A stretch of DNA of 32,968 nucleotides, from the NCBI GenBank assembly GCA_009695195.1, contig SIBJ01000044.1, positions 1-32,968 on the forward strand. The letters are read 5' to 3'. This stretch comes from Pedosphaera sp. GTDB lineage: Bacteria > Verrucomicrobiota > Verrucomicrobiia > Limisphaerales > JADLHS01. Within the stretch, counting starts at the first letter, position 1, and every line of letters starts with the position of its first letter. The notes below the pieces were generated by a model. That model worked only from the letters and a program-made list of their open reading frames with translations. It had not been told where the DNA came from and made no database searches. Below are positions 23,835-31,787 of this stretch, in pieces. The position numbers were made by a program, and so were the translations under genes.

Positions 23835-25144
23835 GTGCTCCGCTCCGACGGGTGGCGTTGGTCGCGGCGCACTTTGTGCCGGGCAACCTGGCGTCGGTGC
23901 ATCGCTCGCGCTTGTGGAGTCTGCACCTGCGCGAGTTCGGCTGGGAGCCGGTCATCGTCACCACGCACTGGGATTATTACGAGGAGCAAATCGAAACTGA
24001 TCTGATGGAATTGGTGCCGCCGGATTTGAAGGTCATTCGCACGAAGGCTTTCGGCACGCGGCCAATCCGGCTTGTCGGCGACCTCGGCGTCCGGGCGTTT
24101 CGCGCGCACCGACTGGCGCTGTGTGAGTTATCGCGGGGGAACGGCGTGGACTTTGTTCACATCACGATTCCGTCGAATTTTTCCGCGCTTCTGGGACGGA
24201 TGGTGAAGCGCAAGACGGGCGTGCCGTACGGGATTGATTACATTGATCCGTGGGTGCATGAGTTTCCGGGGTCGAGAAATCTTTTTACAAAGGCGTGGGC
24301 CTCGGCGCGGCTGGCGGAGTGGCTGGAGCCGTGGGCAGTGCGCGACGCTTCGCTGATCACCGGAATCAACCGCCGGTATTTTCAGGGCGTGCTGGATCGC
24401 AATCCACATTTGACGCGGCAAGCGGTGCTAGCGGAGATGCCGTACGGCGGGAGCGAGGTGGACCACGATTACGCGCGGCGGCATCCGCGTCCGGCGAAGT
24501 TATTCGCGGCGCACGCCGGGAAGTTCAATCTCATTTACGCCGGTGCGATGTTGCCGCAAGGTTACGCCGTGCTGGAACGGTTGTTGGAAGCGCTGGCGTT
24601 GTTGCGGCAACGGCGTGACGGCCTCGGCAAATTGTTTCATCTGCATTTCGTCGGCACGGGAAAATCTCCGAATGATCCACAGGGCTTTAACATTCGTCCG
24701 AGCATCGAGCGGCATGGGTTGTCGGATTGCGTGTCTGAGACGCCGCAACGGATGCCGTATCTGAACGTGCTGAATCATCTCCACGCGGCGTCGGGAATCC
24801 TGGTGATGGGTTCGACGGAGCCGCACTATTCACCGTCGAAGATTTTTCAATCGGTGATGTCGCGGCGGCCGGTGTTCGCGCTGTTGCATCGGGACAGCAC
24901 GGCGGTGGGCGTGTTGCGGGCGACGCGGGCCGGGCAACTGGTCACGTTGACGGAGAAGGAATTGCCGGACGCCGTTGCGCTGGCGGCGGAACTGGAGCGA
25001 TTTATTTTCAACAACGAATTCTCGGAAGGCACGGTGCAATGGGACGCGCTGGCCAGACATTCGGCGCGCGCGTCGGCGAGAATTCTGGCGGCGGCGTTGG
25101 ATGAAGCAGTGGCGCGCGGGGGAAAACCGGAGGCGGCGCGATGA
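23831..25144 (+). CDS. GT4-like glycosyltransferase (3)
   Basis: A 437-residue GT-B type glycosyltransferase. The N-terminal domain begins RRVALVAAHFVPGNLASVHRSRLWSLHLREFGWEPVIVT, a common opening in EPS-locus transferases, and contains YGIDYIDPWVHEFP and ASLITGINRRYFQGV. The C-terminal half has NLIYAGAMLPQGYAVLERLLEAL, HFVGTGKSPNDP, and SGILVMGSTEPHYSPSKIFQSVMSRRPVFAL. The canonical E-x7-E is replaced by a STEPHYSPSKIFQ type motif, as in several related transferases. The ATG at 23831 overlaps the FkbM stop by 4 bp. Specificity is unknown. Confidence 0.82.
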   Translation: MSAPLRRVALVAAHFVPGNLASVHRSRLWSLHLREFGWEPVIVTTHWDYYEEQIETDLMELVPPDLKVIRTKAFGTRPIRLVGDLGVRAFRAHRLALCELSRGNGVDFVHITIPSNFSALLGRMVKRKTGVPYGIDYIDPWVHEFPGSRNLFTKAWASARLAEWLEPWAVRDASLITGINRRYFQGVLDRNPHLTRQAVLAEMPYGGSEVDHDYARRHPRPAKLFAAHAGKFNLIYAGAMLPQGYAVLERLLEALALLRQRRDGLGKLFHLHFVGTGKSPNDPQGFNIRPSIERHGLSDCVSETPQRMPYLNVLNHLHAASGILVMGSTEPHYSPSKIFQSVMSRRPVFALLHRDSTAVGVLRATRAGQLVTLTEKELPDAVALAAELERFIFNNEFSEGTVQWDALARHSARASARILAAALDEAVARGGKPEAAR

Positions 25145-26376
25145 AGCTTGGCGTGCTCACGAGTCATCCGATCCAGTACCAAGCGCCGTGGTTCCGGGCG
25201 TTGGCGAAGGCGTTGGAACTGCAAGTTTTCATCTGCCACCAGCAGAGCGCGGCGGAGCAGGGGCGGGCGGGATTCGGCGTGGCGTTCGACTGGGATGTGG
25301 ATTTGCTGGCGGGCTATCAGCACCGCTTTTTGAAAAATGTTTCCGCGCGGCCCGGTGTGAATCATTTTTCCGGCTGCGATACTCCCGAGATAAACGAGAT
25401 CCTCAAAGGTCAATTAACTCCGCACTCCAAACTCCGCACTCCGCACTTTGACGCCTTCATTGTCTCCGGCTGGCATCTGAAAGCGTACTGGCAGGCGGCG
25501 CGGGCGTGCCGGCGCGCGGGCGTGCCGGTGCTGGTGCGCGGGGATTCGCAACTCCACACGCCCCGCTCGCGGCTCAAGCGCTGGGCGAAGGAGATTTTGT
25601 ATCGGCCACTGCTGCGGCAGTTCGATGGCTTCCTCGTGGTCGGCCAGCGCAACCGGGAATATCTCGCGCACTACGGCGTGCCGGAGCGGAAATTTTTTTT
25701 TGCGCCACACTTCGTGGACAACGAGTGGTTTGGGGGAAAAGCAGCCGAAGGCAGAAGGCAGAAGGCAGAAGGCAGAAAGGAATGGGGTGCGGATGAGCGG
25801 ACGGTGGTGGCGTTGTTCGTCGGGAAATTCCAGGCGATCAAGCGGCCGCAGGATATTTTGCACGCGCTCGGTAAATTGCGCGGGAGCGACGTGAAGGTGA
25901 TGGCCGTGTTTGTCGGGGCGGGAGAAATGGAAGCGGCGTTGCGCGAACGGGCGGCGACGTTGGGAGTGAGCGCGCGTTTTGAAGGGTTCAAAAACCAGTC
26001 TGAACTGCCGCGTTACTACGCTGCCGCGGACGTGCTCGTGTTGCCGTCGGAGAGTGAGACGTGGGGACTCGTGGTGAATGAAGCGATGGCGTGCGGATTG
26101 CCGGCCATTGTTTCGGATGCGGTCGGCTGCGCGCCGGACTTGATCGAACCAGGACGAACGGGTTTCACCTTTCCCGTCGGTGACGTGGAAAGGTTGGCGG
26201 ATTGCCTGGGCGCGGTGGAGAAACTTCGCCGGGCAGGGCACGATTTTTCCGCCGCGTTACGCGCGAAGGCGGCGGTTTATTCGGTGGAAGCGGCGGTGGC
26301 GGGGACGGTGGCCGCCGTGAAATCTTTTGGCCCCGGAAATTTCGCGGTGGGAAAACCGAAGGCGGTGGCGCGATGA
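25141..26376 (+). CDS. GT4 family glycosyltransferase (4), carrying two repeat insertions
   Basis: A 411-residue GT-B glycosyltransferase. The N-terminus is MKLGVLTSHPIQYQAPWFRAL, a typical start of one GT4 subgroup. The C-terminal domain has ALFVGKFQAIKRPQDILHAL, VFVGAGEMEAALRE and the E-x7-E motif in PSESETWGLVVNEAMACGLPAIVSDAVGC. Two 7-bp repeat arrays lie in frame: at residues ~93-102 (TPHSKLRTPHF) and ~203-213 (AEGRRQKAEGR), the second between the two Rossmann domains. Both probably form surface loops. The gene overlaps both neighbours by ATGA. Confidence 0.9.
   Translation: MKLGVLTSHPIQYQAPWFRALAKALELQVFICHQQSAAEQGRAGFGVAFDWDVDLLAGYQHRFLKNVSARPGVNHFSGCDTPEINEILKGQLTPHSKLRTPHFDAFIVSGWHLKAYWQAARACRRAGVPVLVRGDSQLHTPRSRLKRWAKEILYRPLLRQFDGFLVVGQRNREYLAHYGVPERKFFFAPHFVDNEWFGGKAAEGRRQKAEGRKEWGADERTVVALFVGKFQAIKRPQDILHALGKLRGSDVKVMAVFVGAGEMEAALRERAATLGVSARFEGFKNQSELPRYYAAADVLVLPSESETWGLVVNEAMACGLPAIVSDAVGCAPDLIEPGRTGFTFPVGDVERLADCLGAVEKLRRAGHDFSAALRAKAAVYSVEAAVAGTVAAVKSFGPGNFAVGKPKAVAR
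25418..25445. repeat. Heptanucleotide array inside glycosyltransferase (CTCCGCA x4)
   Basis: Units CTCCGCA, CTCCAAA, CTCCGCA, CTCCGCA in a row. They encode a TPHSKLRTPH-type peptide in the N-terminal domain of the glycosyltransferase at 25141-26376, without breaking the frame. Confidence 0.85.
25748..25775. repeat. Heptanucleotide array inside glycosyltransferase (AAGGCAG x4)
   Basis: Four identical units AAGGCAG follow each other without a mismatch. They encode the basic peptide EGRRQKAEGR between the N- and C-terminal domains of the same glycosyltransferase. Perfect identity suggests a young insertion or expansion. Confidence 0.9.
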
Positions 26377-27536
26377 AAATCTTGATGGTCTGCACTTCGT
26401 GGCGCGTGTTCGGCGCGGAGGCGATGAGCTTGAATATTTTGAGTGGGCTGCGGGAGCGCGGGCATGAAGTCGTGGCGGTGACTTCGACATGGACGGACGG
26501 CGAATTCGGGCGGCGGCTGGTGTCGTTGGGGCTGCGCGAAGTGCGGCTGCCGATGGGCGCGCTGGTGCTGCGACCGTCGCCGCGAGGGCTGTGGTGGACG
26601 GCCAATGCGCTGGCGTATCTGCCGTCCGTGTGGCGGGGATTTTCGCGGCTCGCGAAATCTTTCCGGCCGGACGCGGTGATTTTGACGAACCCGCGGCAGG
26701 GGCTGCTGTTGTATCCGTTTCTCGGACGGCGCCCGGCGTTTCTGATCGAGCACAGCGACAAGGCGGTGAATTTTCCGAACCGAAAGATGTACCGGTTGCT
26801 CGGCCGGAAGCTGGCGAACTTCATCGCCACGTCCGATCAGATGGCGCGGCACTTGTCGAAGCTGGGCGTGACGCCGGAAAAAATCCGCGTCATCAAGATC
26901 GGTGCGTTCTCAGAAACGAAGCTGCGCGAAGTGGATCAGGTGGCGGCGGCGCGGGGGCGCGAGGCGGGCGATGTGTTTCGCATCGGGATTGCGGGACAAA
27001 TTTCGGCGCACAAAGGGCACGACTGTTTGGTGCAAGCGGCGGAACGGCTCAAGGCGCGCGGGCGGAATTTTGTGGTCGAGGTTTTTGGCAGCGGCAGCAC
27101 GGAGTACGTTGAACGGCTCAAAGGAAAAATCGCGGCGGCGGGTTTGAACGGTTGCTGGCGCTGGATGGGATATGAAAGTGATCTGAGCCGCGTGTACGGA
27201 AACCTGGACGTGTGCGCGGTGCCGAGTTGTTTCGACGAGCCGTTCGGGATGGTCGCGGTGGAGGCTTCGGCGTATGGTCTGCCGGTGATCGCGAGCCGGC
27301 GCGGCGGCCTGCCGGAAATTGTGGTGGATGGCGAAACGGGCTGGCTCGTGACTTCGGACGCGCCCGCGGAACTGGCGGCCAAACTCGAGTGGTTGATGGA
27401 CGATCCCGTGCGGGCGCGCGCGATGGGTGACGCCGGGCGCCGGCGCGTGCGCGAGTTGTTCACGATTGAGAAGACCGCGGCTGAAATTGAAAGCCTGCTG
27501 CGGGGCGCGGTCGGCGGGGCAAACCAAGTTTCGTAA
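26373..27536 (+). CDS. GT4 family glycosyltransferase (5)
   Basis: A 387-residue GT-B glycosyltransferase. It starts MKILMVCTSWRVFGAEAMSLNILSGLRERGHEVV, with the FGAE loop. The linker contains FIATSDQMARHLSKLGV, and the C-terminal domain FRIGIAGQISAHKGHDCLVQAAE, EVFGSGS and the E-x7-E motif in CFDEPFGMVAVEASAYGLPVIASRRGGLPEIV. Length and motifs are normal for GT4. The ATG at 26373 overlaps the previous stop by ATGA; the frame is open for 57 codons upstream inside the previous gene, which I rejected as start. The polymerase follows after 2 bp. Confidence 0.9.
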   Translation: MKILMVCTSWRVFGAEAMSLNILSGLRERGHEVVAVTSTWTDGEFGRRLVSLGLREVRLPMGALVLRPSPRGLWWTANALAYLPSVWRGFSRLAKSFRPDAVILTNPRQGLLLYPFLGRRPAFLIEHSDKAVNFPNRKMYRLLGRKLANFIATSDQMARHLSKLGVTPEKIRVIKIGAFSETKLREVDQVAAARGREAGDVFRIGIAGQISAHKGHDCLVQAAERLKARGRNFVVEVFGSGSTEYVERLKGKIAAAGLNGCWRWMGYESDLSRVYGNLDVCAVPSCFDEPFGMVAVEASAYGLPVIASRRGGLPEIVVDGETGWLVTSDAPAELAAKLEWLMDDPVRARAMGDAGRRRVRELFTIEKTAAEIESLLRGAVGGANQVS

Positions 27537-27538
27537 CC

Positions 27539-29110
27539 ATGGCTGAGGTGGCACACATTGCGGCGGCATCCGGGCCGGAGACAACGGGGCCGAGCGCGCA
27601 CCGAACGAATCCGCGACGACGGCTCCGCAGCGGACGCGGGGATAAGTTCTTCAAACTGCCGGCCTGGGCGTGGGGAGTTTTTCTGTTGCTGGCGGCGGGC
27701 GGATATTTCACGGCCAACCCGGTGCTCACGGCGTTTGCCATTTTGCTGGTGCCGGTCTTCATCGAACTGTTGTGGCTCGAAGGCGAACCGCCCGCGATGT
27801 TGTTCGCGTGCGGGATGCAGTGGTTGCAAGGTTCGATTGCGATTTTCTACACGGACTGGCACCGCCTCTCGTTGGACGGTATTTTTGGCGGGCCGCAACT
27901 GGCCAGGGCGACGTGGCTGAGCTTGATCGCCGTGTTTGTGCTGGCGGTGGGGATGCGGCTGATGCAATTCGGCCGGTCTTCGCGGGTGGGCGCGGCCATC
28001 CGGGATGAGTCCCGCGGGCTGCAAATTCCGACGCTGTTCATGTGGTACCTCGTGGCGTTCGTCGTCTTCTCGTTTGTGGAAGCCATGGCGGCGCGGATTC
28101 CGGCGTTGCAGCAGGCGCTGCTGGCGGCCGCGACCATCCGGTGGGTGCTGGTGTTTCTGCTGGCGGCGGCGGTGTTGGTGCAGCGCCGGTATTACCTCTT
28201 GCTGGGCACGCTCATCCTCATTGAATTCGTGACCGGCATCATGGGATTTTTCGCGGGGTTCAAAGGCGTGTTTTTCGTTCTGCTGGTGGCGCTGCCGTTG
28301 GCGTATCAGTGGTGGAAGGGCTGGCGGCTGGTTCAGTTGATCGCGGTGGGAATGGTCGTGATGGCGTTGTCGGTGGTGTGGAGTGTCGTCAAGGGCGAGT
28401 ACCGTGAATTTCTCAACCAGGGCTCCGGCCAGCAGGAGGTCGTGGTGCCGGTCGGCCAGCGGGCGGAGAAACTGGCCGAGCTGGTCGGGAAACTGGACTG
28501 GGCCTCGTTGGATGAAGGGTTCGACACGCTGGTCATTCGCGTGAGCTATGTGAAATTTTTCGCCATGACGCTGATGAACGTGCCGGAAAATGTGCCGCAC
28601 GAACGCGGCGCGCTGTGGCTGGGCGCGGTGAAGCACGTGCTGACGCCGCGCATTCTTTTTCCCAACAAACCCGCGCTGGATGATTCGGAGCGGACGGTCC
28701 GGTACACGGGCATTCAAGTGGCCGGGACGGAACAGGGCACGTCCATCGGCATCGGTTATGTCGGCGAGAGCTACATTGATTTCGGCTACGTGGGGATGTT
28801 CGCGCCGATCTTCGTGCTGGGCATGTTCTACGGCTGGATTTACCGGCACTTTGTTCAAGTCCAAAAAATCCGGCTCATGGGTTGCGCGCTCGCCACGGTG
28901 ATTTTGATTTTCGGCGCGTTCAACCTCGAAACGTCCAACATCAAACTCGTCGGCGGCAATTTGATGAGTTTCATCGTCATGGGGCTGTTCGCGAAATTCG
29001 CCGCGCCCGCGATGTGGACGGCGCTCACGGTCGCTACGCGGCGGAAGCAACCGCGCCGGCCGGTGGCGGCGGGGCCGGTGCCGAGTGATGCCGGGGACCA
29101 CGTTCGTTGA
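27539..29110 (+). CDS. Wzy-like polysaccharide polymerase (multi-spanning membrane protein)
   Basis: This 523-residue protein has about ten to twelve hydrophobic segments after a 40-residue basic, polar N-terminus. A large polar loop (residues ~290-390) holds NVPHERGALWLGAVKHVLTPRILFPNKPALDD, and is followed by GTSIGIGYVGESYIDFGYVGMFAPIFVLGMFYGWIYR. The PNKP..DD loop and the GES-x-DFG-x-G segment are the kind of features seen in O-antigen polymerase-like (Wzy) proteins. Sequence conservation in this class is low, so the call rests on topology, loop motifs and the flippase in the same operon. The TGA stop overlaps the TTG of a following glycosyltransferase remnant. Confidence 0.75.
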   Translation: MAEVAHIAAASGPETTGPSAHRTNPRRRLRSGRGDKFFKLPAWAWGVFLLLAAGGYFTANPVLTAFAILLVPVFIELLWLEGEPPAMLFACGMQWLQGSIAIFYTDWHRLSLDGIFGGPQLARATWLSLIAVFVLAVGMRLMQFGRSSRVGAAIRDESRGLQIPTLFMWYLVAFVVFSFVEAMAARIPALQQALLAAATIRWVLVFLLAAAVLVQRRYYLLLGTLILIEFVTGIMGFFAGFKGVFFVLLVALPLAYQWWKGWRLVQLIAVGMVVMALSVVWSVVKGEYREFLNQGSGQQEVVVPVGQRAEKLAELVGKLDWASLDEGFDTLVIRVSYVKFFAMTLMNVPENVPHERGALWLGAVKHVLTPRILFPNKPALDDSERTVRYTGIQVAGTEQGTSIGIGYVGESYIDFGYVGMFAPIFVLGMFYGWIYRHFVQVQKIRLMGCALATVILIFGAFNLETSNIKLVGGNLMSFIVMGLFAKFAAPAMWTALTVATRRKQPRRPVAAGPVPSDAGDHVR

Positions 29111-29579
29111 AAATCATTTTCACCATCGCCGGGTTGCAACCGGAATTCGGCGGGCCATCGCAAAGTGTGCCGGCCTTGGCGGCGGAATTGCCGCGCTGCG
29201 GCTGCGCCCGGATGATTTCGCCGCGCACCAGGCCGTGGCAATCTTGCTCGGGCAAAGCGGCCGGCTCGACGACGCGGTGACGCACTTGCGCGCGGCGGTG
29301 AAGTTGCGACCCACCGCCGCGGACGCGCACAGCAATCTCGCGTATGCCCTCGCGCTGCGCCGCGAGTTCGAGGCCGCCATCCGCGCGGGCCGCGAAGCCG
29401 TGCGCCTCGCGCCGGAATCCGCGACCGCCCGGAACAATCTCGGCTTCGCGCTGCTGGAGCACGGAGAGACGGCGCCGGCGATTGCGGAGTTCCGCGAAGC
29501 CGTGCGGTTGCAGCCGGAGTTCAATCAAGCGCAGAAGAATCTGGCGGAAGCGCTGGCCAAACTGCCCGGCGAAAAGTGA
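29085..29579 (+). CDS. TPR-repeat protein, 5'-truncated remnant
   Basis: The 164-codon frame has a credible TPR region only from about residue 35: RPDDFAAHQAVAILLGQSGRLDDA, RPTAADAHSNLAYALALRREFEAA, APESATARNNLGFALLEHGETAPA and QPEFNQAQKNLAEAL. These are three full repeats and a partial one at 34-residue spacing. The first ~34 codons overlap the polymerase end and the glycosyltransferase remnant in another frame, so they are not genuine. In Verrucomicrobia such TPR blocks often end long membrane proteins, so this is probably the 3' end of one, left by a deletion. It may not be expressed. Confidence 0.65.
   Translation: MMPGTTFVENHFHHRRVATGIRRAIAKCAGLGGGIAALRLRPDDFAAHQAVAILLGQSGRLDDAVTHLRAAVKLRPTAADAHSNLAYALALRREFEAAIRAGREAVRLAPESATARNNLGFALLEHGETAPAIAEFREAVRLQPEFNQAQKNLAEALAKLPGEK
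29107..29197 (+). pseudogene. 5' remnant of a GT4 glycosyltransferase gene
   Basis: From a TTG that overlaps the polymerase stop (TTGA), the frame reads LKIIFTIAGLQPEFGGPSQS followed by VPALAAELPR. This is a typical N-terminus of a GT4 glycosyltransferase, with the GGPSQSVPAL acceptor loop. Similarity stops near 29197; beyond this the coding signal shifts to another frame with TPR repeats. The rest of the glycosyltransferase (about 350 codons) is absent from the window. Confidence 0.7.
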
Positions 29580-29583
29580 ACGC

Positions 29584-31635
29584 CTACGCGTACGGACGCA
29601 TATTCCATTCCTCCAATAATTCTGGCGGGATTTCGTTCAAGAAACGCGAGGGCTGTTGCATCGTCATGCCGCTGTTGCCGTAACCGGCGCGCATGAGCGG
29701 ATAAGTGAGGTAAAGTTCGTTCCGGGCGCGCGTGACGGCGACGTAAAACAACCGGCGCTCTTCCTCCTCGCCCTCTTCGCTGCCGAGCGAACGCTCGGAA
29801 GGGAACAAACCATCGCAAAGCATGATGACAAACACGACGTCGAACTCCAGTCCCTTGGCCTGGTGAATCGTGGACAGCCGGATTTTTTCGTCGTCGCGAT
29901 TGGCGGGTTGGTCGGCCTCGGCCTCGACGTTCGTGAGCAAGGCGAGTTGCGTGAGAAATTCCTCGACGGTCGCGAACTGTTGCGAGAACGCGGCGAGTTG
30001 TTCGAGGTCCTCGATCCGCGAGCGGTAGTTGGCGAAGTTCTCCTTCAAGTATTCGTCGTAGCCGGCTTCGATGACGAGCTCCAGCATTTTGCCCGCGCGA
30101 TTGCGAACGTCGTCGGCTTCGAGTTGCGCGAGGGTGGCGGTGAACTGCGCCCAAGTGAAAGCGGTCTTCTTTGGCGCGTGAGCGGAGCATTTTTGCAGTG
30201 CGGTTGCGAGCGGCGCGCGAGTTGTGGATTCCGCGTTGCCAGAGCCTGCTTCGGTTGACGCAGCGCCCGTCTCTGAACACTGAACACTGAATACTCTCCA
30301 AAGTTTTTCCGCCCCCTTCCCGCCGACGCCGGGGAGCAGTTGCACGATGCGCTTGAACGAAAGTTCGTCGCGTGGGTTGTGAACAAGCTTGAGATACGCC
30401 GTCGCGTCCTTGATGTGCGCCTGCTCGAAGAAACGAATGCCGCTCGTGATGCTGAACGGGATGTTGCGGCGCGTGAGTTCGAGTTGCAGTTCCAGCGCGT
30501 GGAAGTGCGAGCGGTAGAGCACGGCGGTCTGTTTCAAGTCCACGCCCTCCTCGCGCAGTTCGAGCACGCGCTGGGCGATGAAGGCGGCCTGTTGCGCGCC
30601 GTCGCCGCAGACCACCAGCGCCGGTTTCGCGCCCGACTTGCGCGCGGCCGTGAGTTGTTTGGCGAACTGGTGGACGTTGGCGGCGATGGCGGCATTGGCA
30701 ACTTCAAGGATCTCCGGCGTGCTGCGGTAATTGGTTTCGATCTTGTAAACTTTCGCGCCGGGATAGCGTTCGGGGAATTTGAGAATGTTTAGAAAATTCG
30801 CGCCGCGCCAGGCGTAGATGCTTTGCGCGTCGTCCCCCACCACCATGACGTTCTTCGTGCGCGCGGCGAGCAGATCAATCAGGTCGCTCTGGAGTTTGTT
30901 CGTGTCCTGATATTCGTCCACGAGGATGAACTGGAAGCGCCGCTGGTAATGCTCGCGCACGTCGGCGTGGTCGTTCAACAACTTCAGCCAGAGCACGAGC
31001 AGGTCGTCGAAGTCCATCGCGTTCGTGGCACGCTTGCGCCCGATATAGCGTTGCCGGATGTCTTCGATTTTTTCCGCCAGCTCGGTAAAATAACCGTATT
31101 CCTTCTCCAGCACCTCGCGCACGGATCGCTGTTTGTTGACCGCGAGGGAAAAAATATCGCCCAGCACTTCAGCTTTCGGAAAGCGCGTGGCCTTCACGTC
31201 AATCTCCGATTCCGCGACGCAGGTGCTGATGAGATGCTTGGCGTCGTCGCGGTCCAGGATGGTGAAATCGCGTTCGTAACCGAGGAGTTTGGCGTGCTGG
31301 CGGAGGATGCGATTGCCGATGGAATGAAACGTCCCGCCCCAGAGCGCCGCGAGTTCGTGGCCGAGCAGGTCGGTGACGCGCCGCATCATCTCGCCGGCGG
31401 CTTTGTTGGTGAACGTCAGCAACAATATCCGGTCGGCGGGAATCCCTTGCTCCAGCAGATACGCGACGCGGTAGGTGAGCGTGCGCGTCTTGCCCGAACC
31501 CGCGCCCGCGATGACCAGCGCGGCACCCGGCGGCGCGGTGACGGCGGCGCACTGTTGCTCGTTGAGTTCGCGCGCGTAATCAATCTGAAGGTGGACTTCG
31601 GATTGGAACGGTTGCAGGACGTAGTCGCGCGACAT
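29584..31635 (-). CDS. UvrD/Rep/PcrA-type superfamily 1A DNA helicase
   Basis: A 683-residue ATP-dependent 3'-5' DNA helicase. It shows the SF1A motifs in order: Q-motif LNEQQCAAV, Walker A AGAGSGKT (43-50), LTFTNKAAGEM (Ia), FQFILVDEYQDTN (II), VVGDDAQSIYAWRGA (III), ETNYRST (IV), RLSTIHQAKGLEFDVVFV (V) and RLFYVAVTRARNELYL (VI). The C-terminus is short (MRPYA), without the Tudor-like tail of PcrA/UvrD. Residues ~446-482 (from FSVQCSETGAAS) form a low-complexity insertion in domain 2B that starts with a 7-bp repeat array. The start MSRDYVLQPF at 31635 is the first ATG after the upstream repeat region. It converges with the polysaccharide operon. Confidence 0.93.
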   Translation of the reverse strand: MSRDYVLQPFQSEVHLQIDYARELNEQQCAAVTAPPGAALVIAGAGSGKTRTLTYRVAYLLEQGIPADRILLLTFTNKAAGEMMRRVTDLLGHELAALWGGTFHSIGNRILRQHAKLLGYERDFTILDRDDAKHLISTCVAESEIDVKATRFPKAEVLGDIFSLAVNKQRSVREVLEKEYGYFTELAEKIEDIRQRYIGRKRATNAMDFDDLLVLWLKLLNDHADVREHYQRRFQFILVDEYQDTNKLQSDLIDLLAARTKNVMVVGDDAQSIYAWRGANFLNILKFPERYPGAKVYKIETNYRSTPEILEVANAAIAANVHQFAKQLTAARKSGAKPALVVCGDGAQQAAFIAQRVLELREEGVDLKQTAVLYRSHFHALELQLELTRRNIPFSITSGIRFFEQAHIKDATAYLKLVHNPRDELSFKRIVQLLPGVGGKGAEKLWRVFSVQCSETGAASTEAGSGNAESTTRAPLATALQKCSAHAPKKTAFTWAQFTATLAQLEADDVRNRAGKMLELVIEAGYDEYLKENFANYRSRIEDLEQLAAFSQQFATVEEFLTQLALLTNVEAEADQPANRDDEKIRLSTIHQAKGLEFDVVFVIMLCDGLFPSERSLGSEEGEEEERRLFYVAVTRARNELYLTYPLMRAGYGNSGMTMQQPSRFLNEIPPELLEEWNMRPYA
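30274..30294. repeat. Heptanucleotide array inside helicase gene (TGAACAC x3)
   Basis: Units TGAACAC, TGAACAC, TGAATAC. On the minus strand they encode FSVQCSE within the helicase. The following ~30 codons (TGAASTEAGSGNAESTTRAP) are also low-complexity and may be part of the same insertion. Confidence 0.8.
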
Positions 31636-31787
31636 GACCGCAGGCTAAAGCTCCAAGCGCCAAATTCCAAGCACCAGAGAAAAACCAAGCATCAATTTTC
31701 AATCCCGCGCTCAGTATTCCGAAGCTTGATGATTGAGATTTGGAGCTTCTCTGGAGCTTGGAGCTTGGAATTTGGAGCTTTTGTCCG
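31636..31787. repeat. Intergenic inverted heptamer-repeat region upstream of the helicase
   Basis: The left arm AAGCTCCAAGCGCCAAATTC (31648-31667, continuing to CCAAGC) pairs with the right arm GCTTGGAATTTGGAGCTT (around 31764-31781), apart from one inserted unit. The right side is an array of TTGGAGC-type 7-bp units from about 31740. The central ~60 bp shows weaker inverted similarity. No gene lies in this 152-bp stretch. It separates two minus-strand genes and could fold in the transcript, but lacks the T-run of an intrinsic terminator. Confidence 0.8.

Noticed and set aside
25748..25775. CRISPR-like repeat
   Set aside because: Units are 7 bp in direct tandem without spacers, and lie inside a glycosyltransferase gene.
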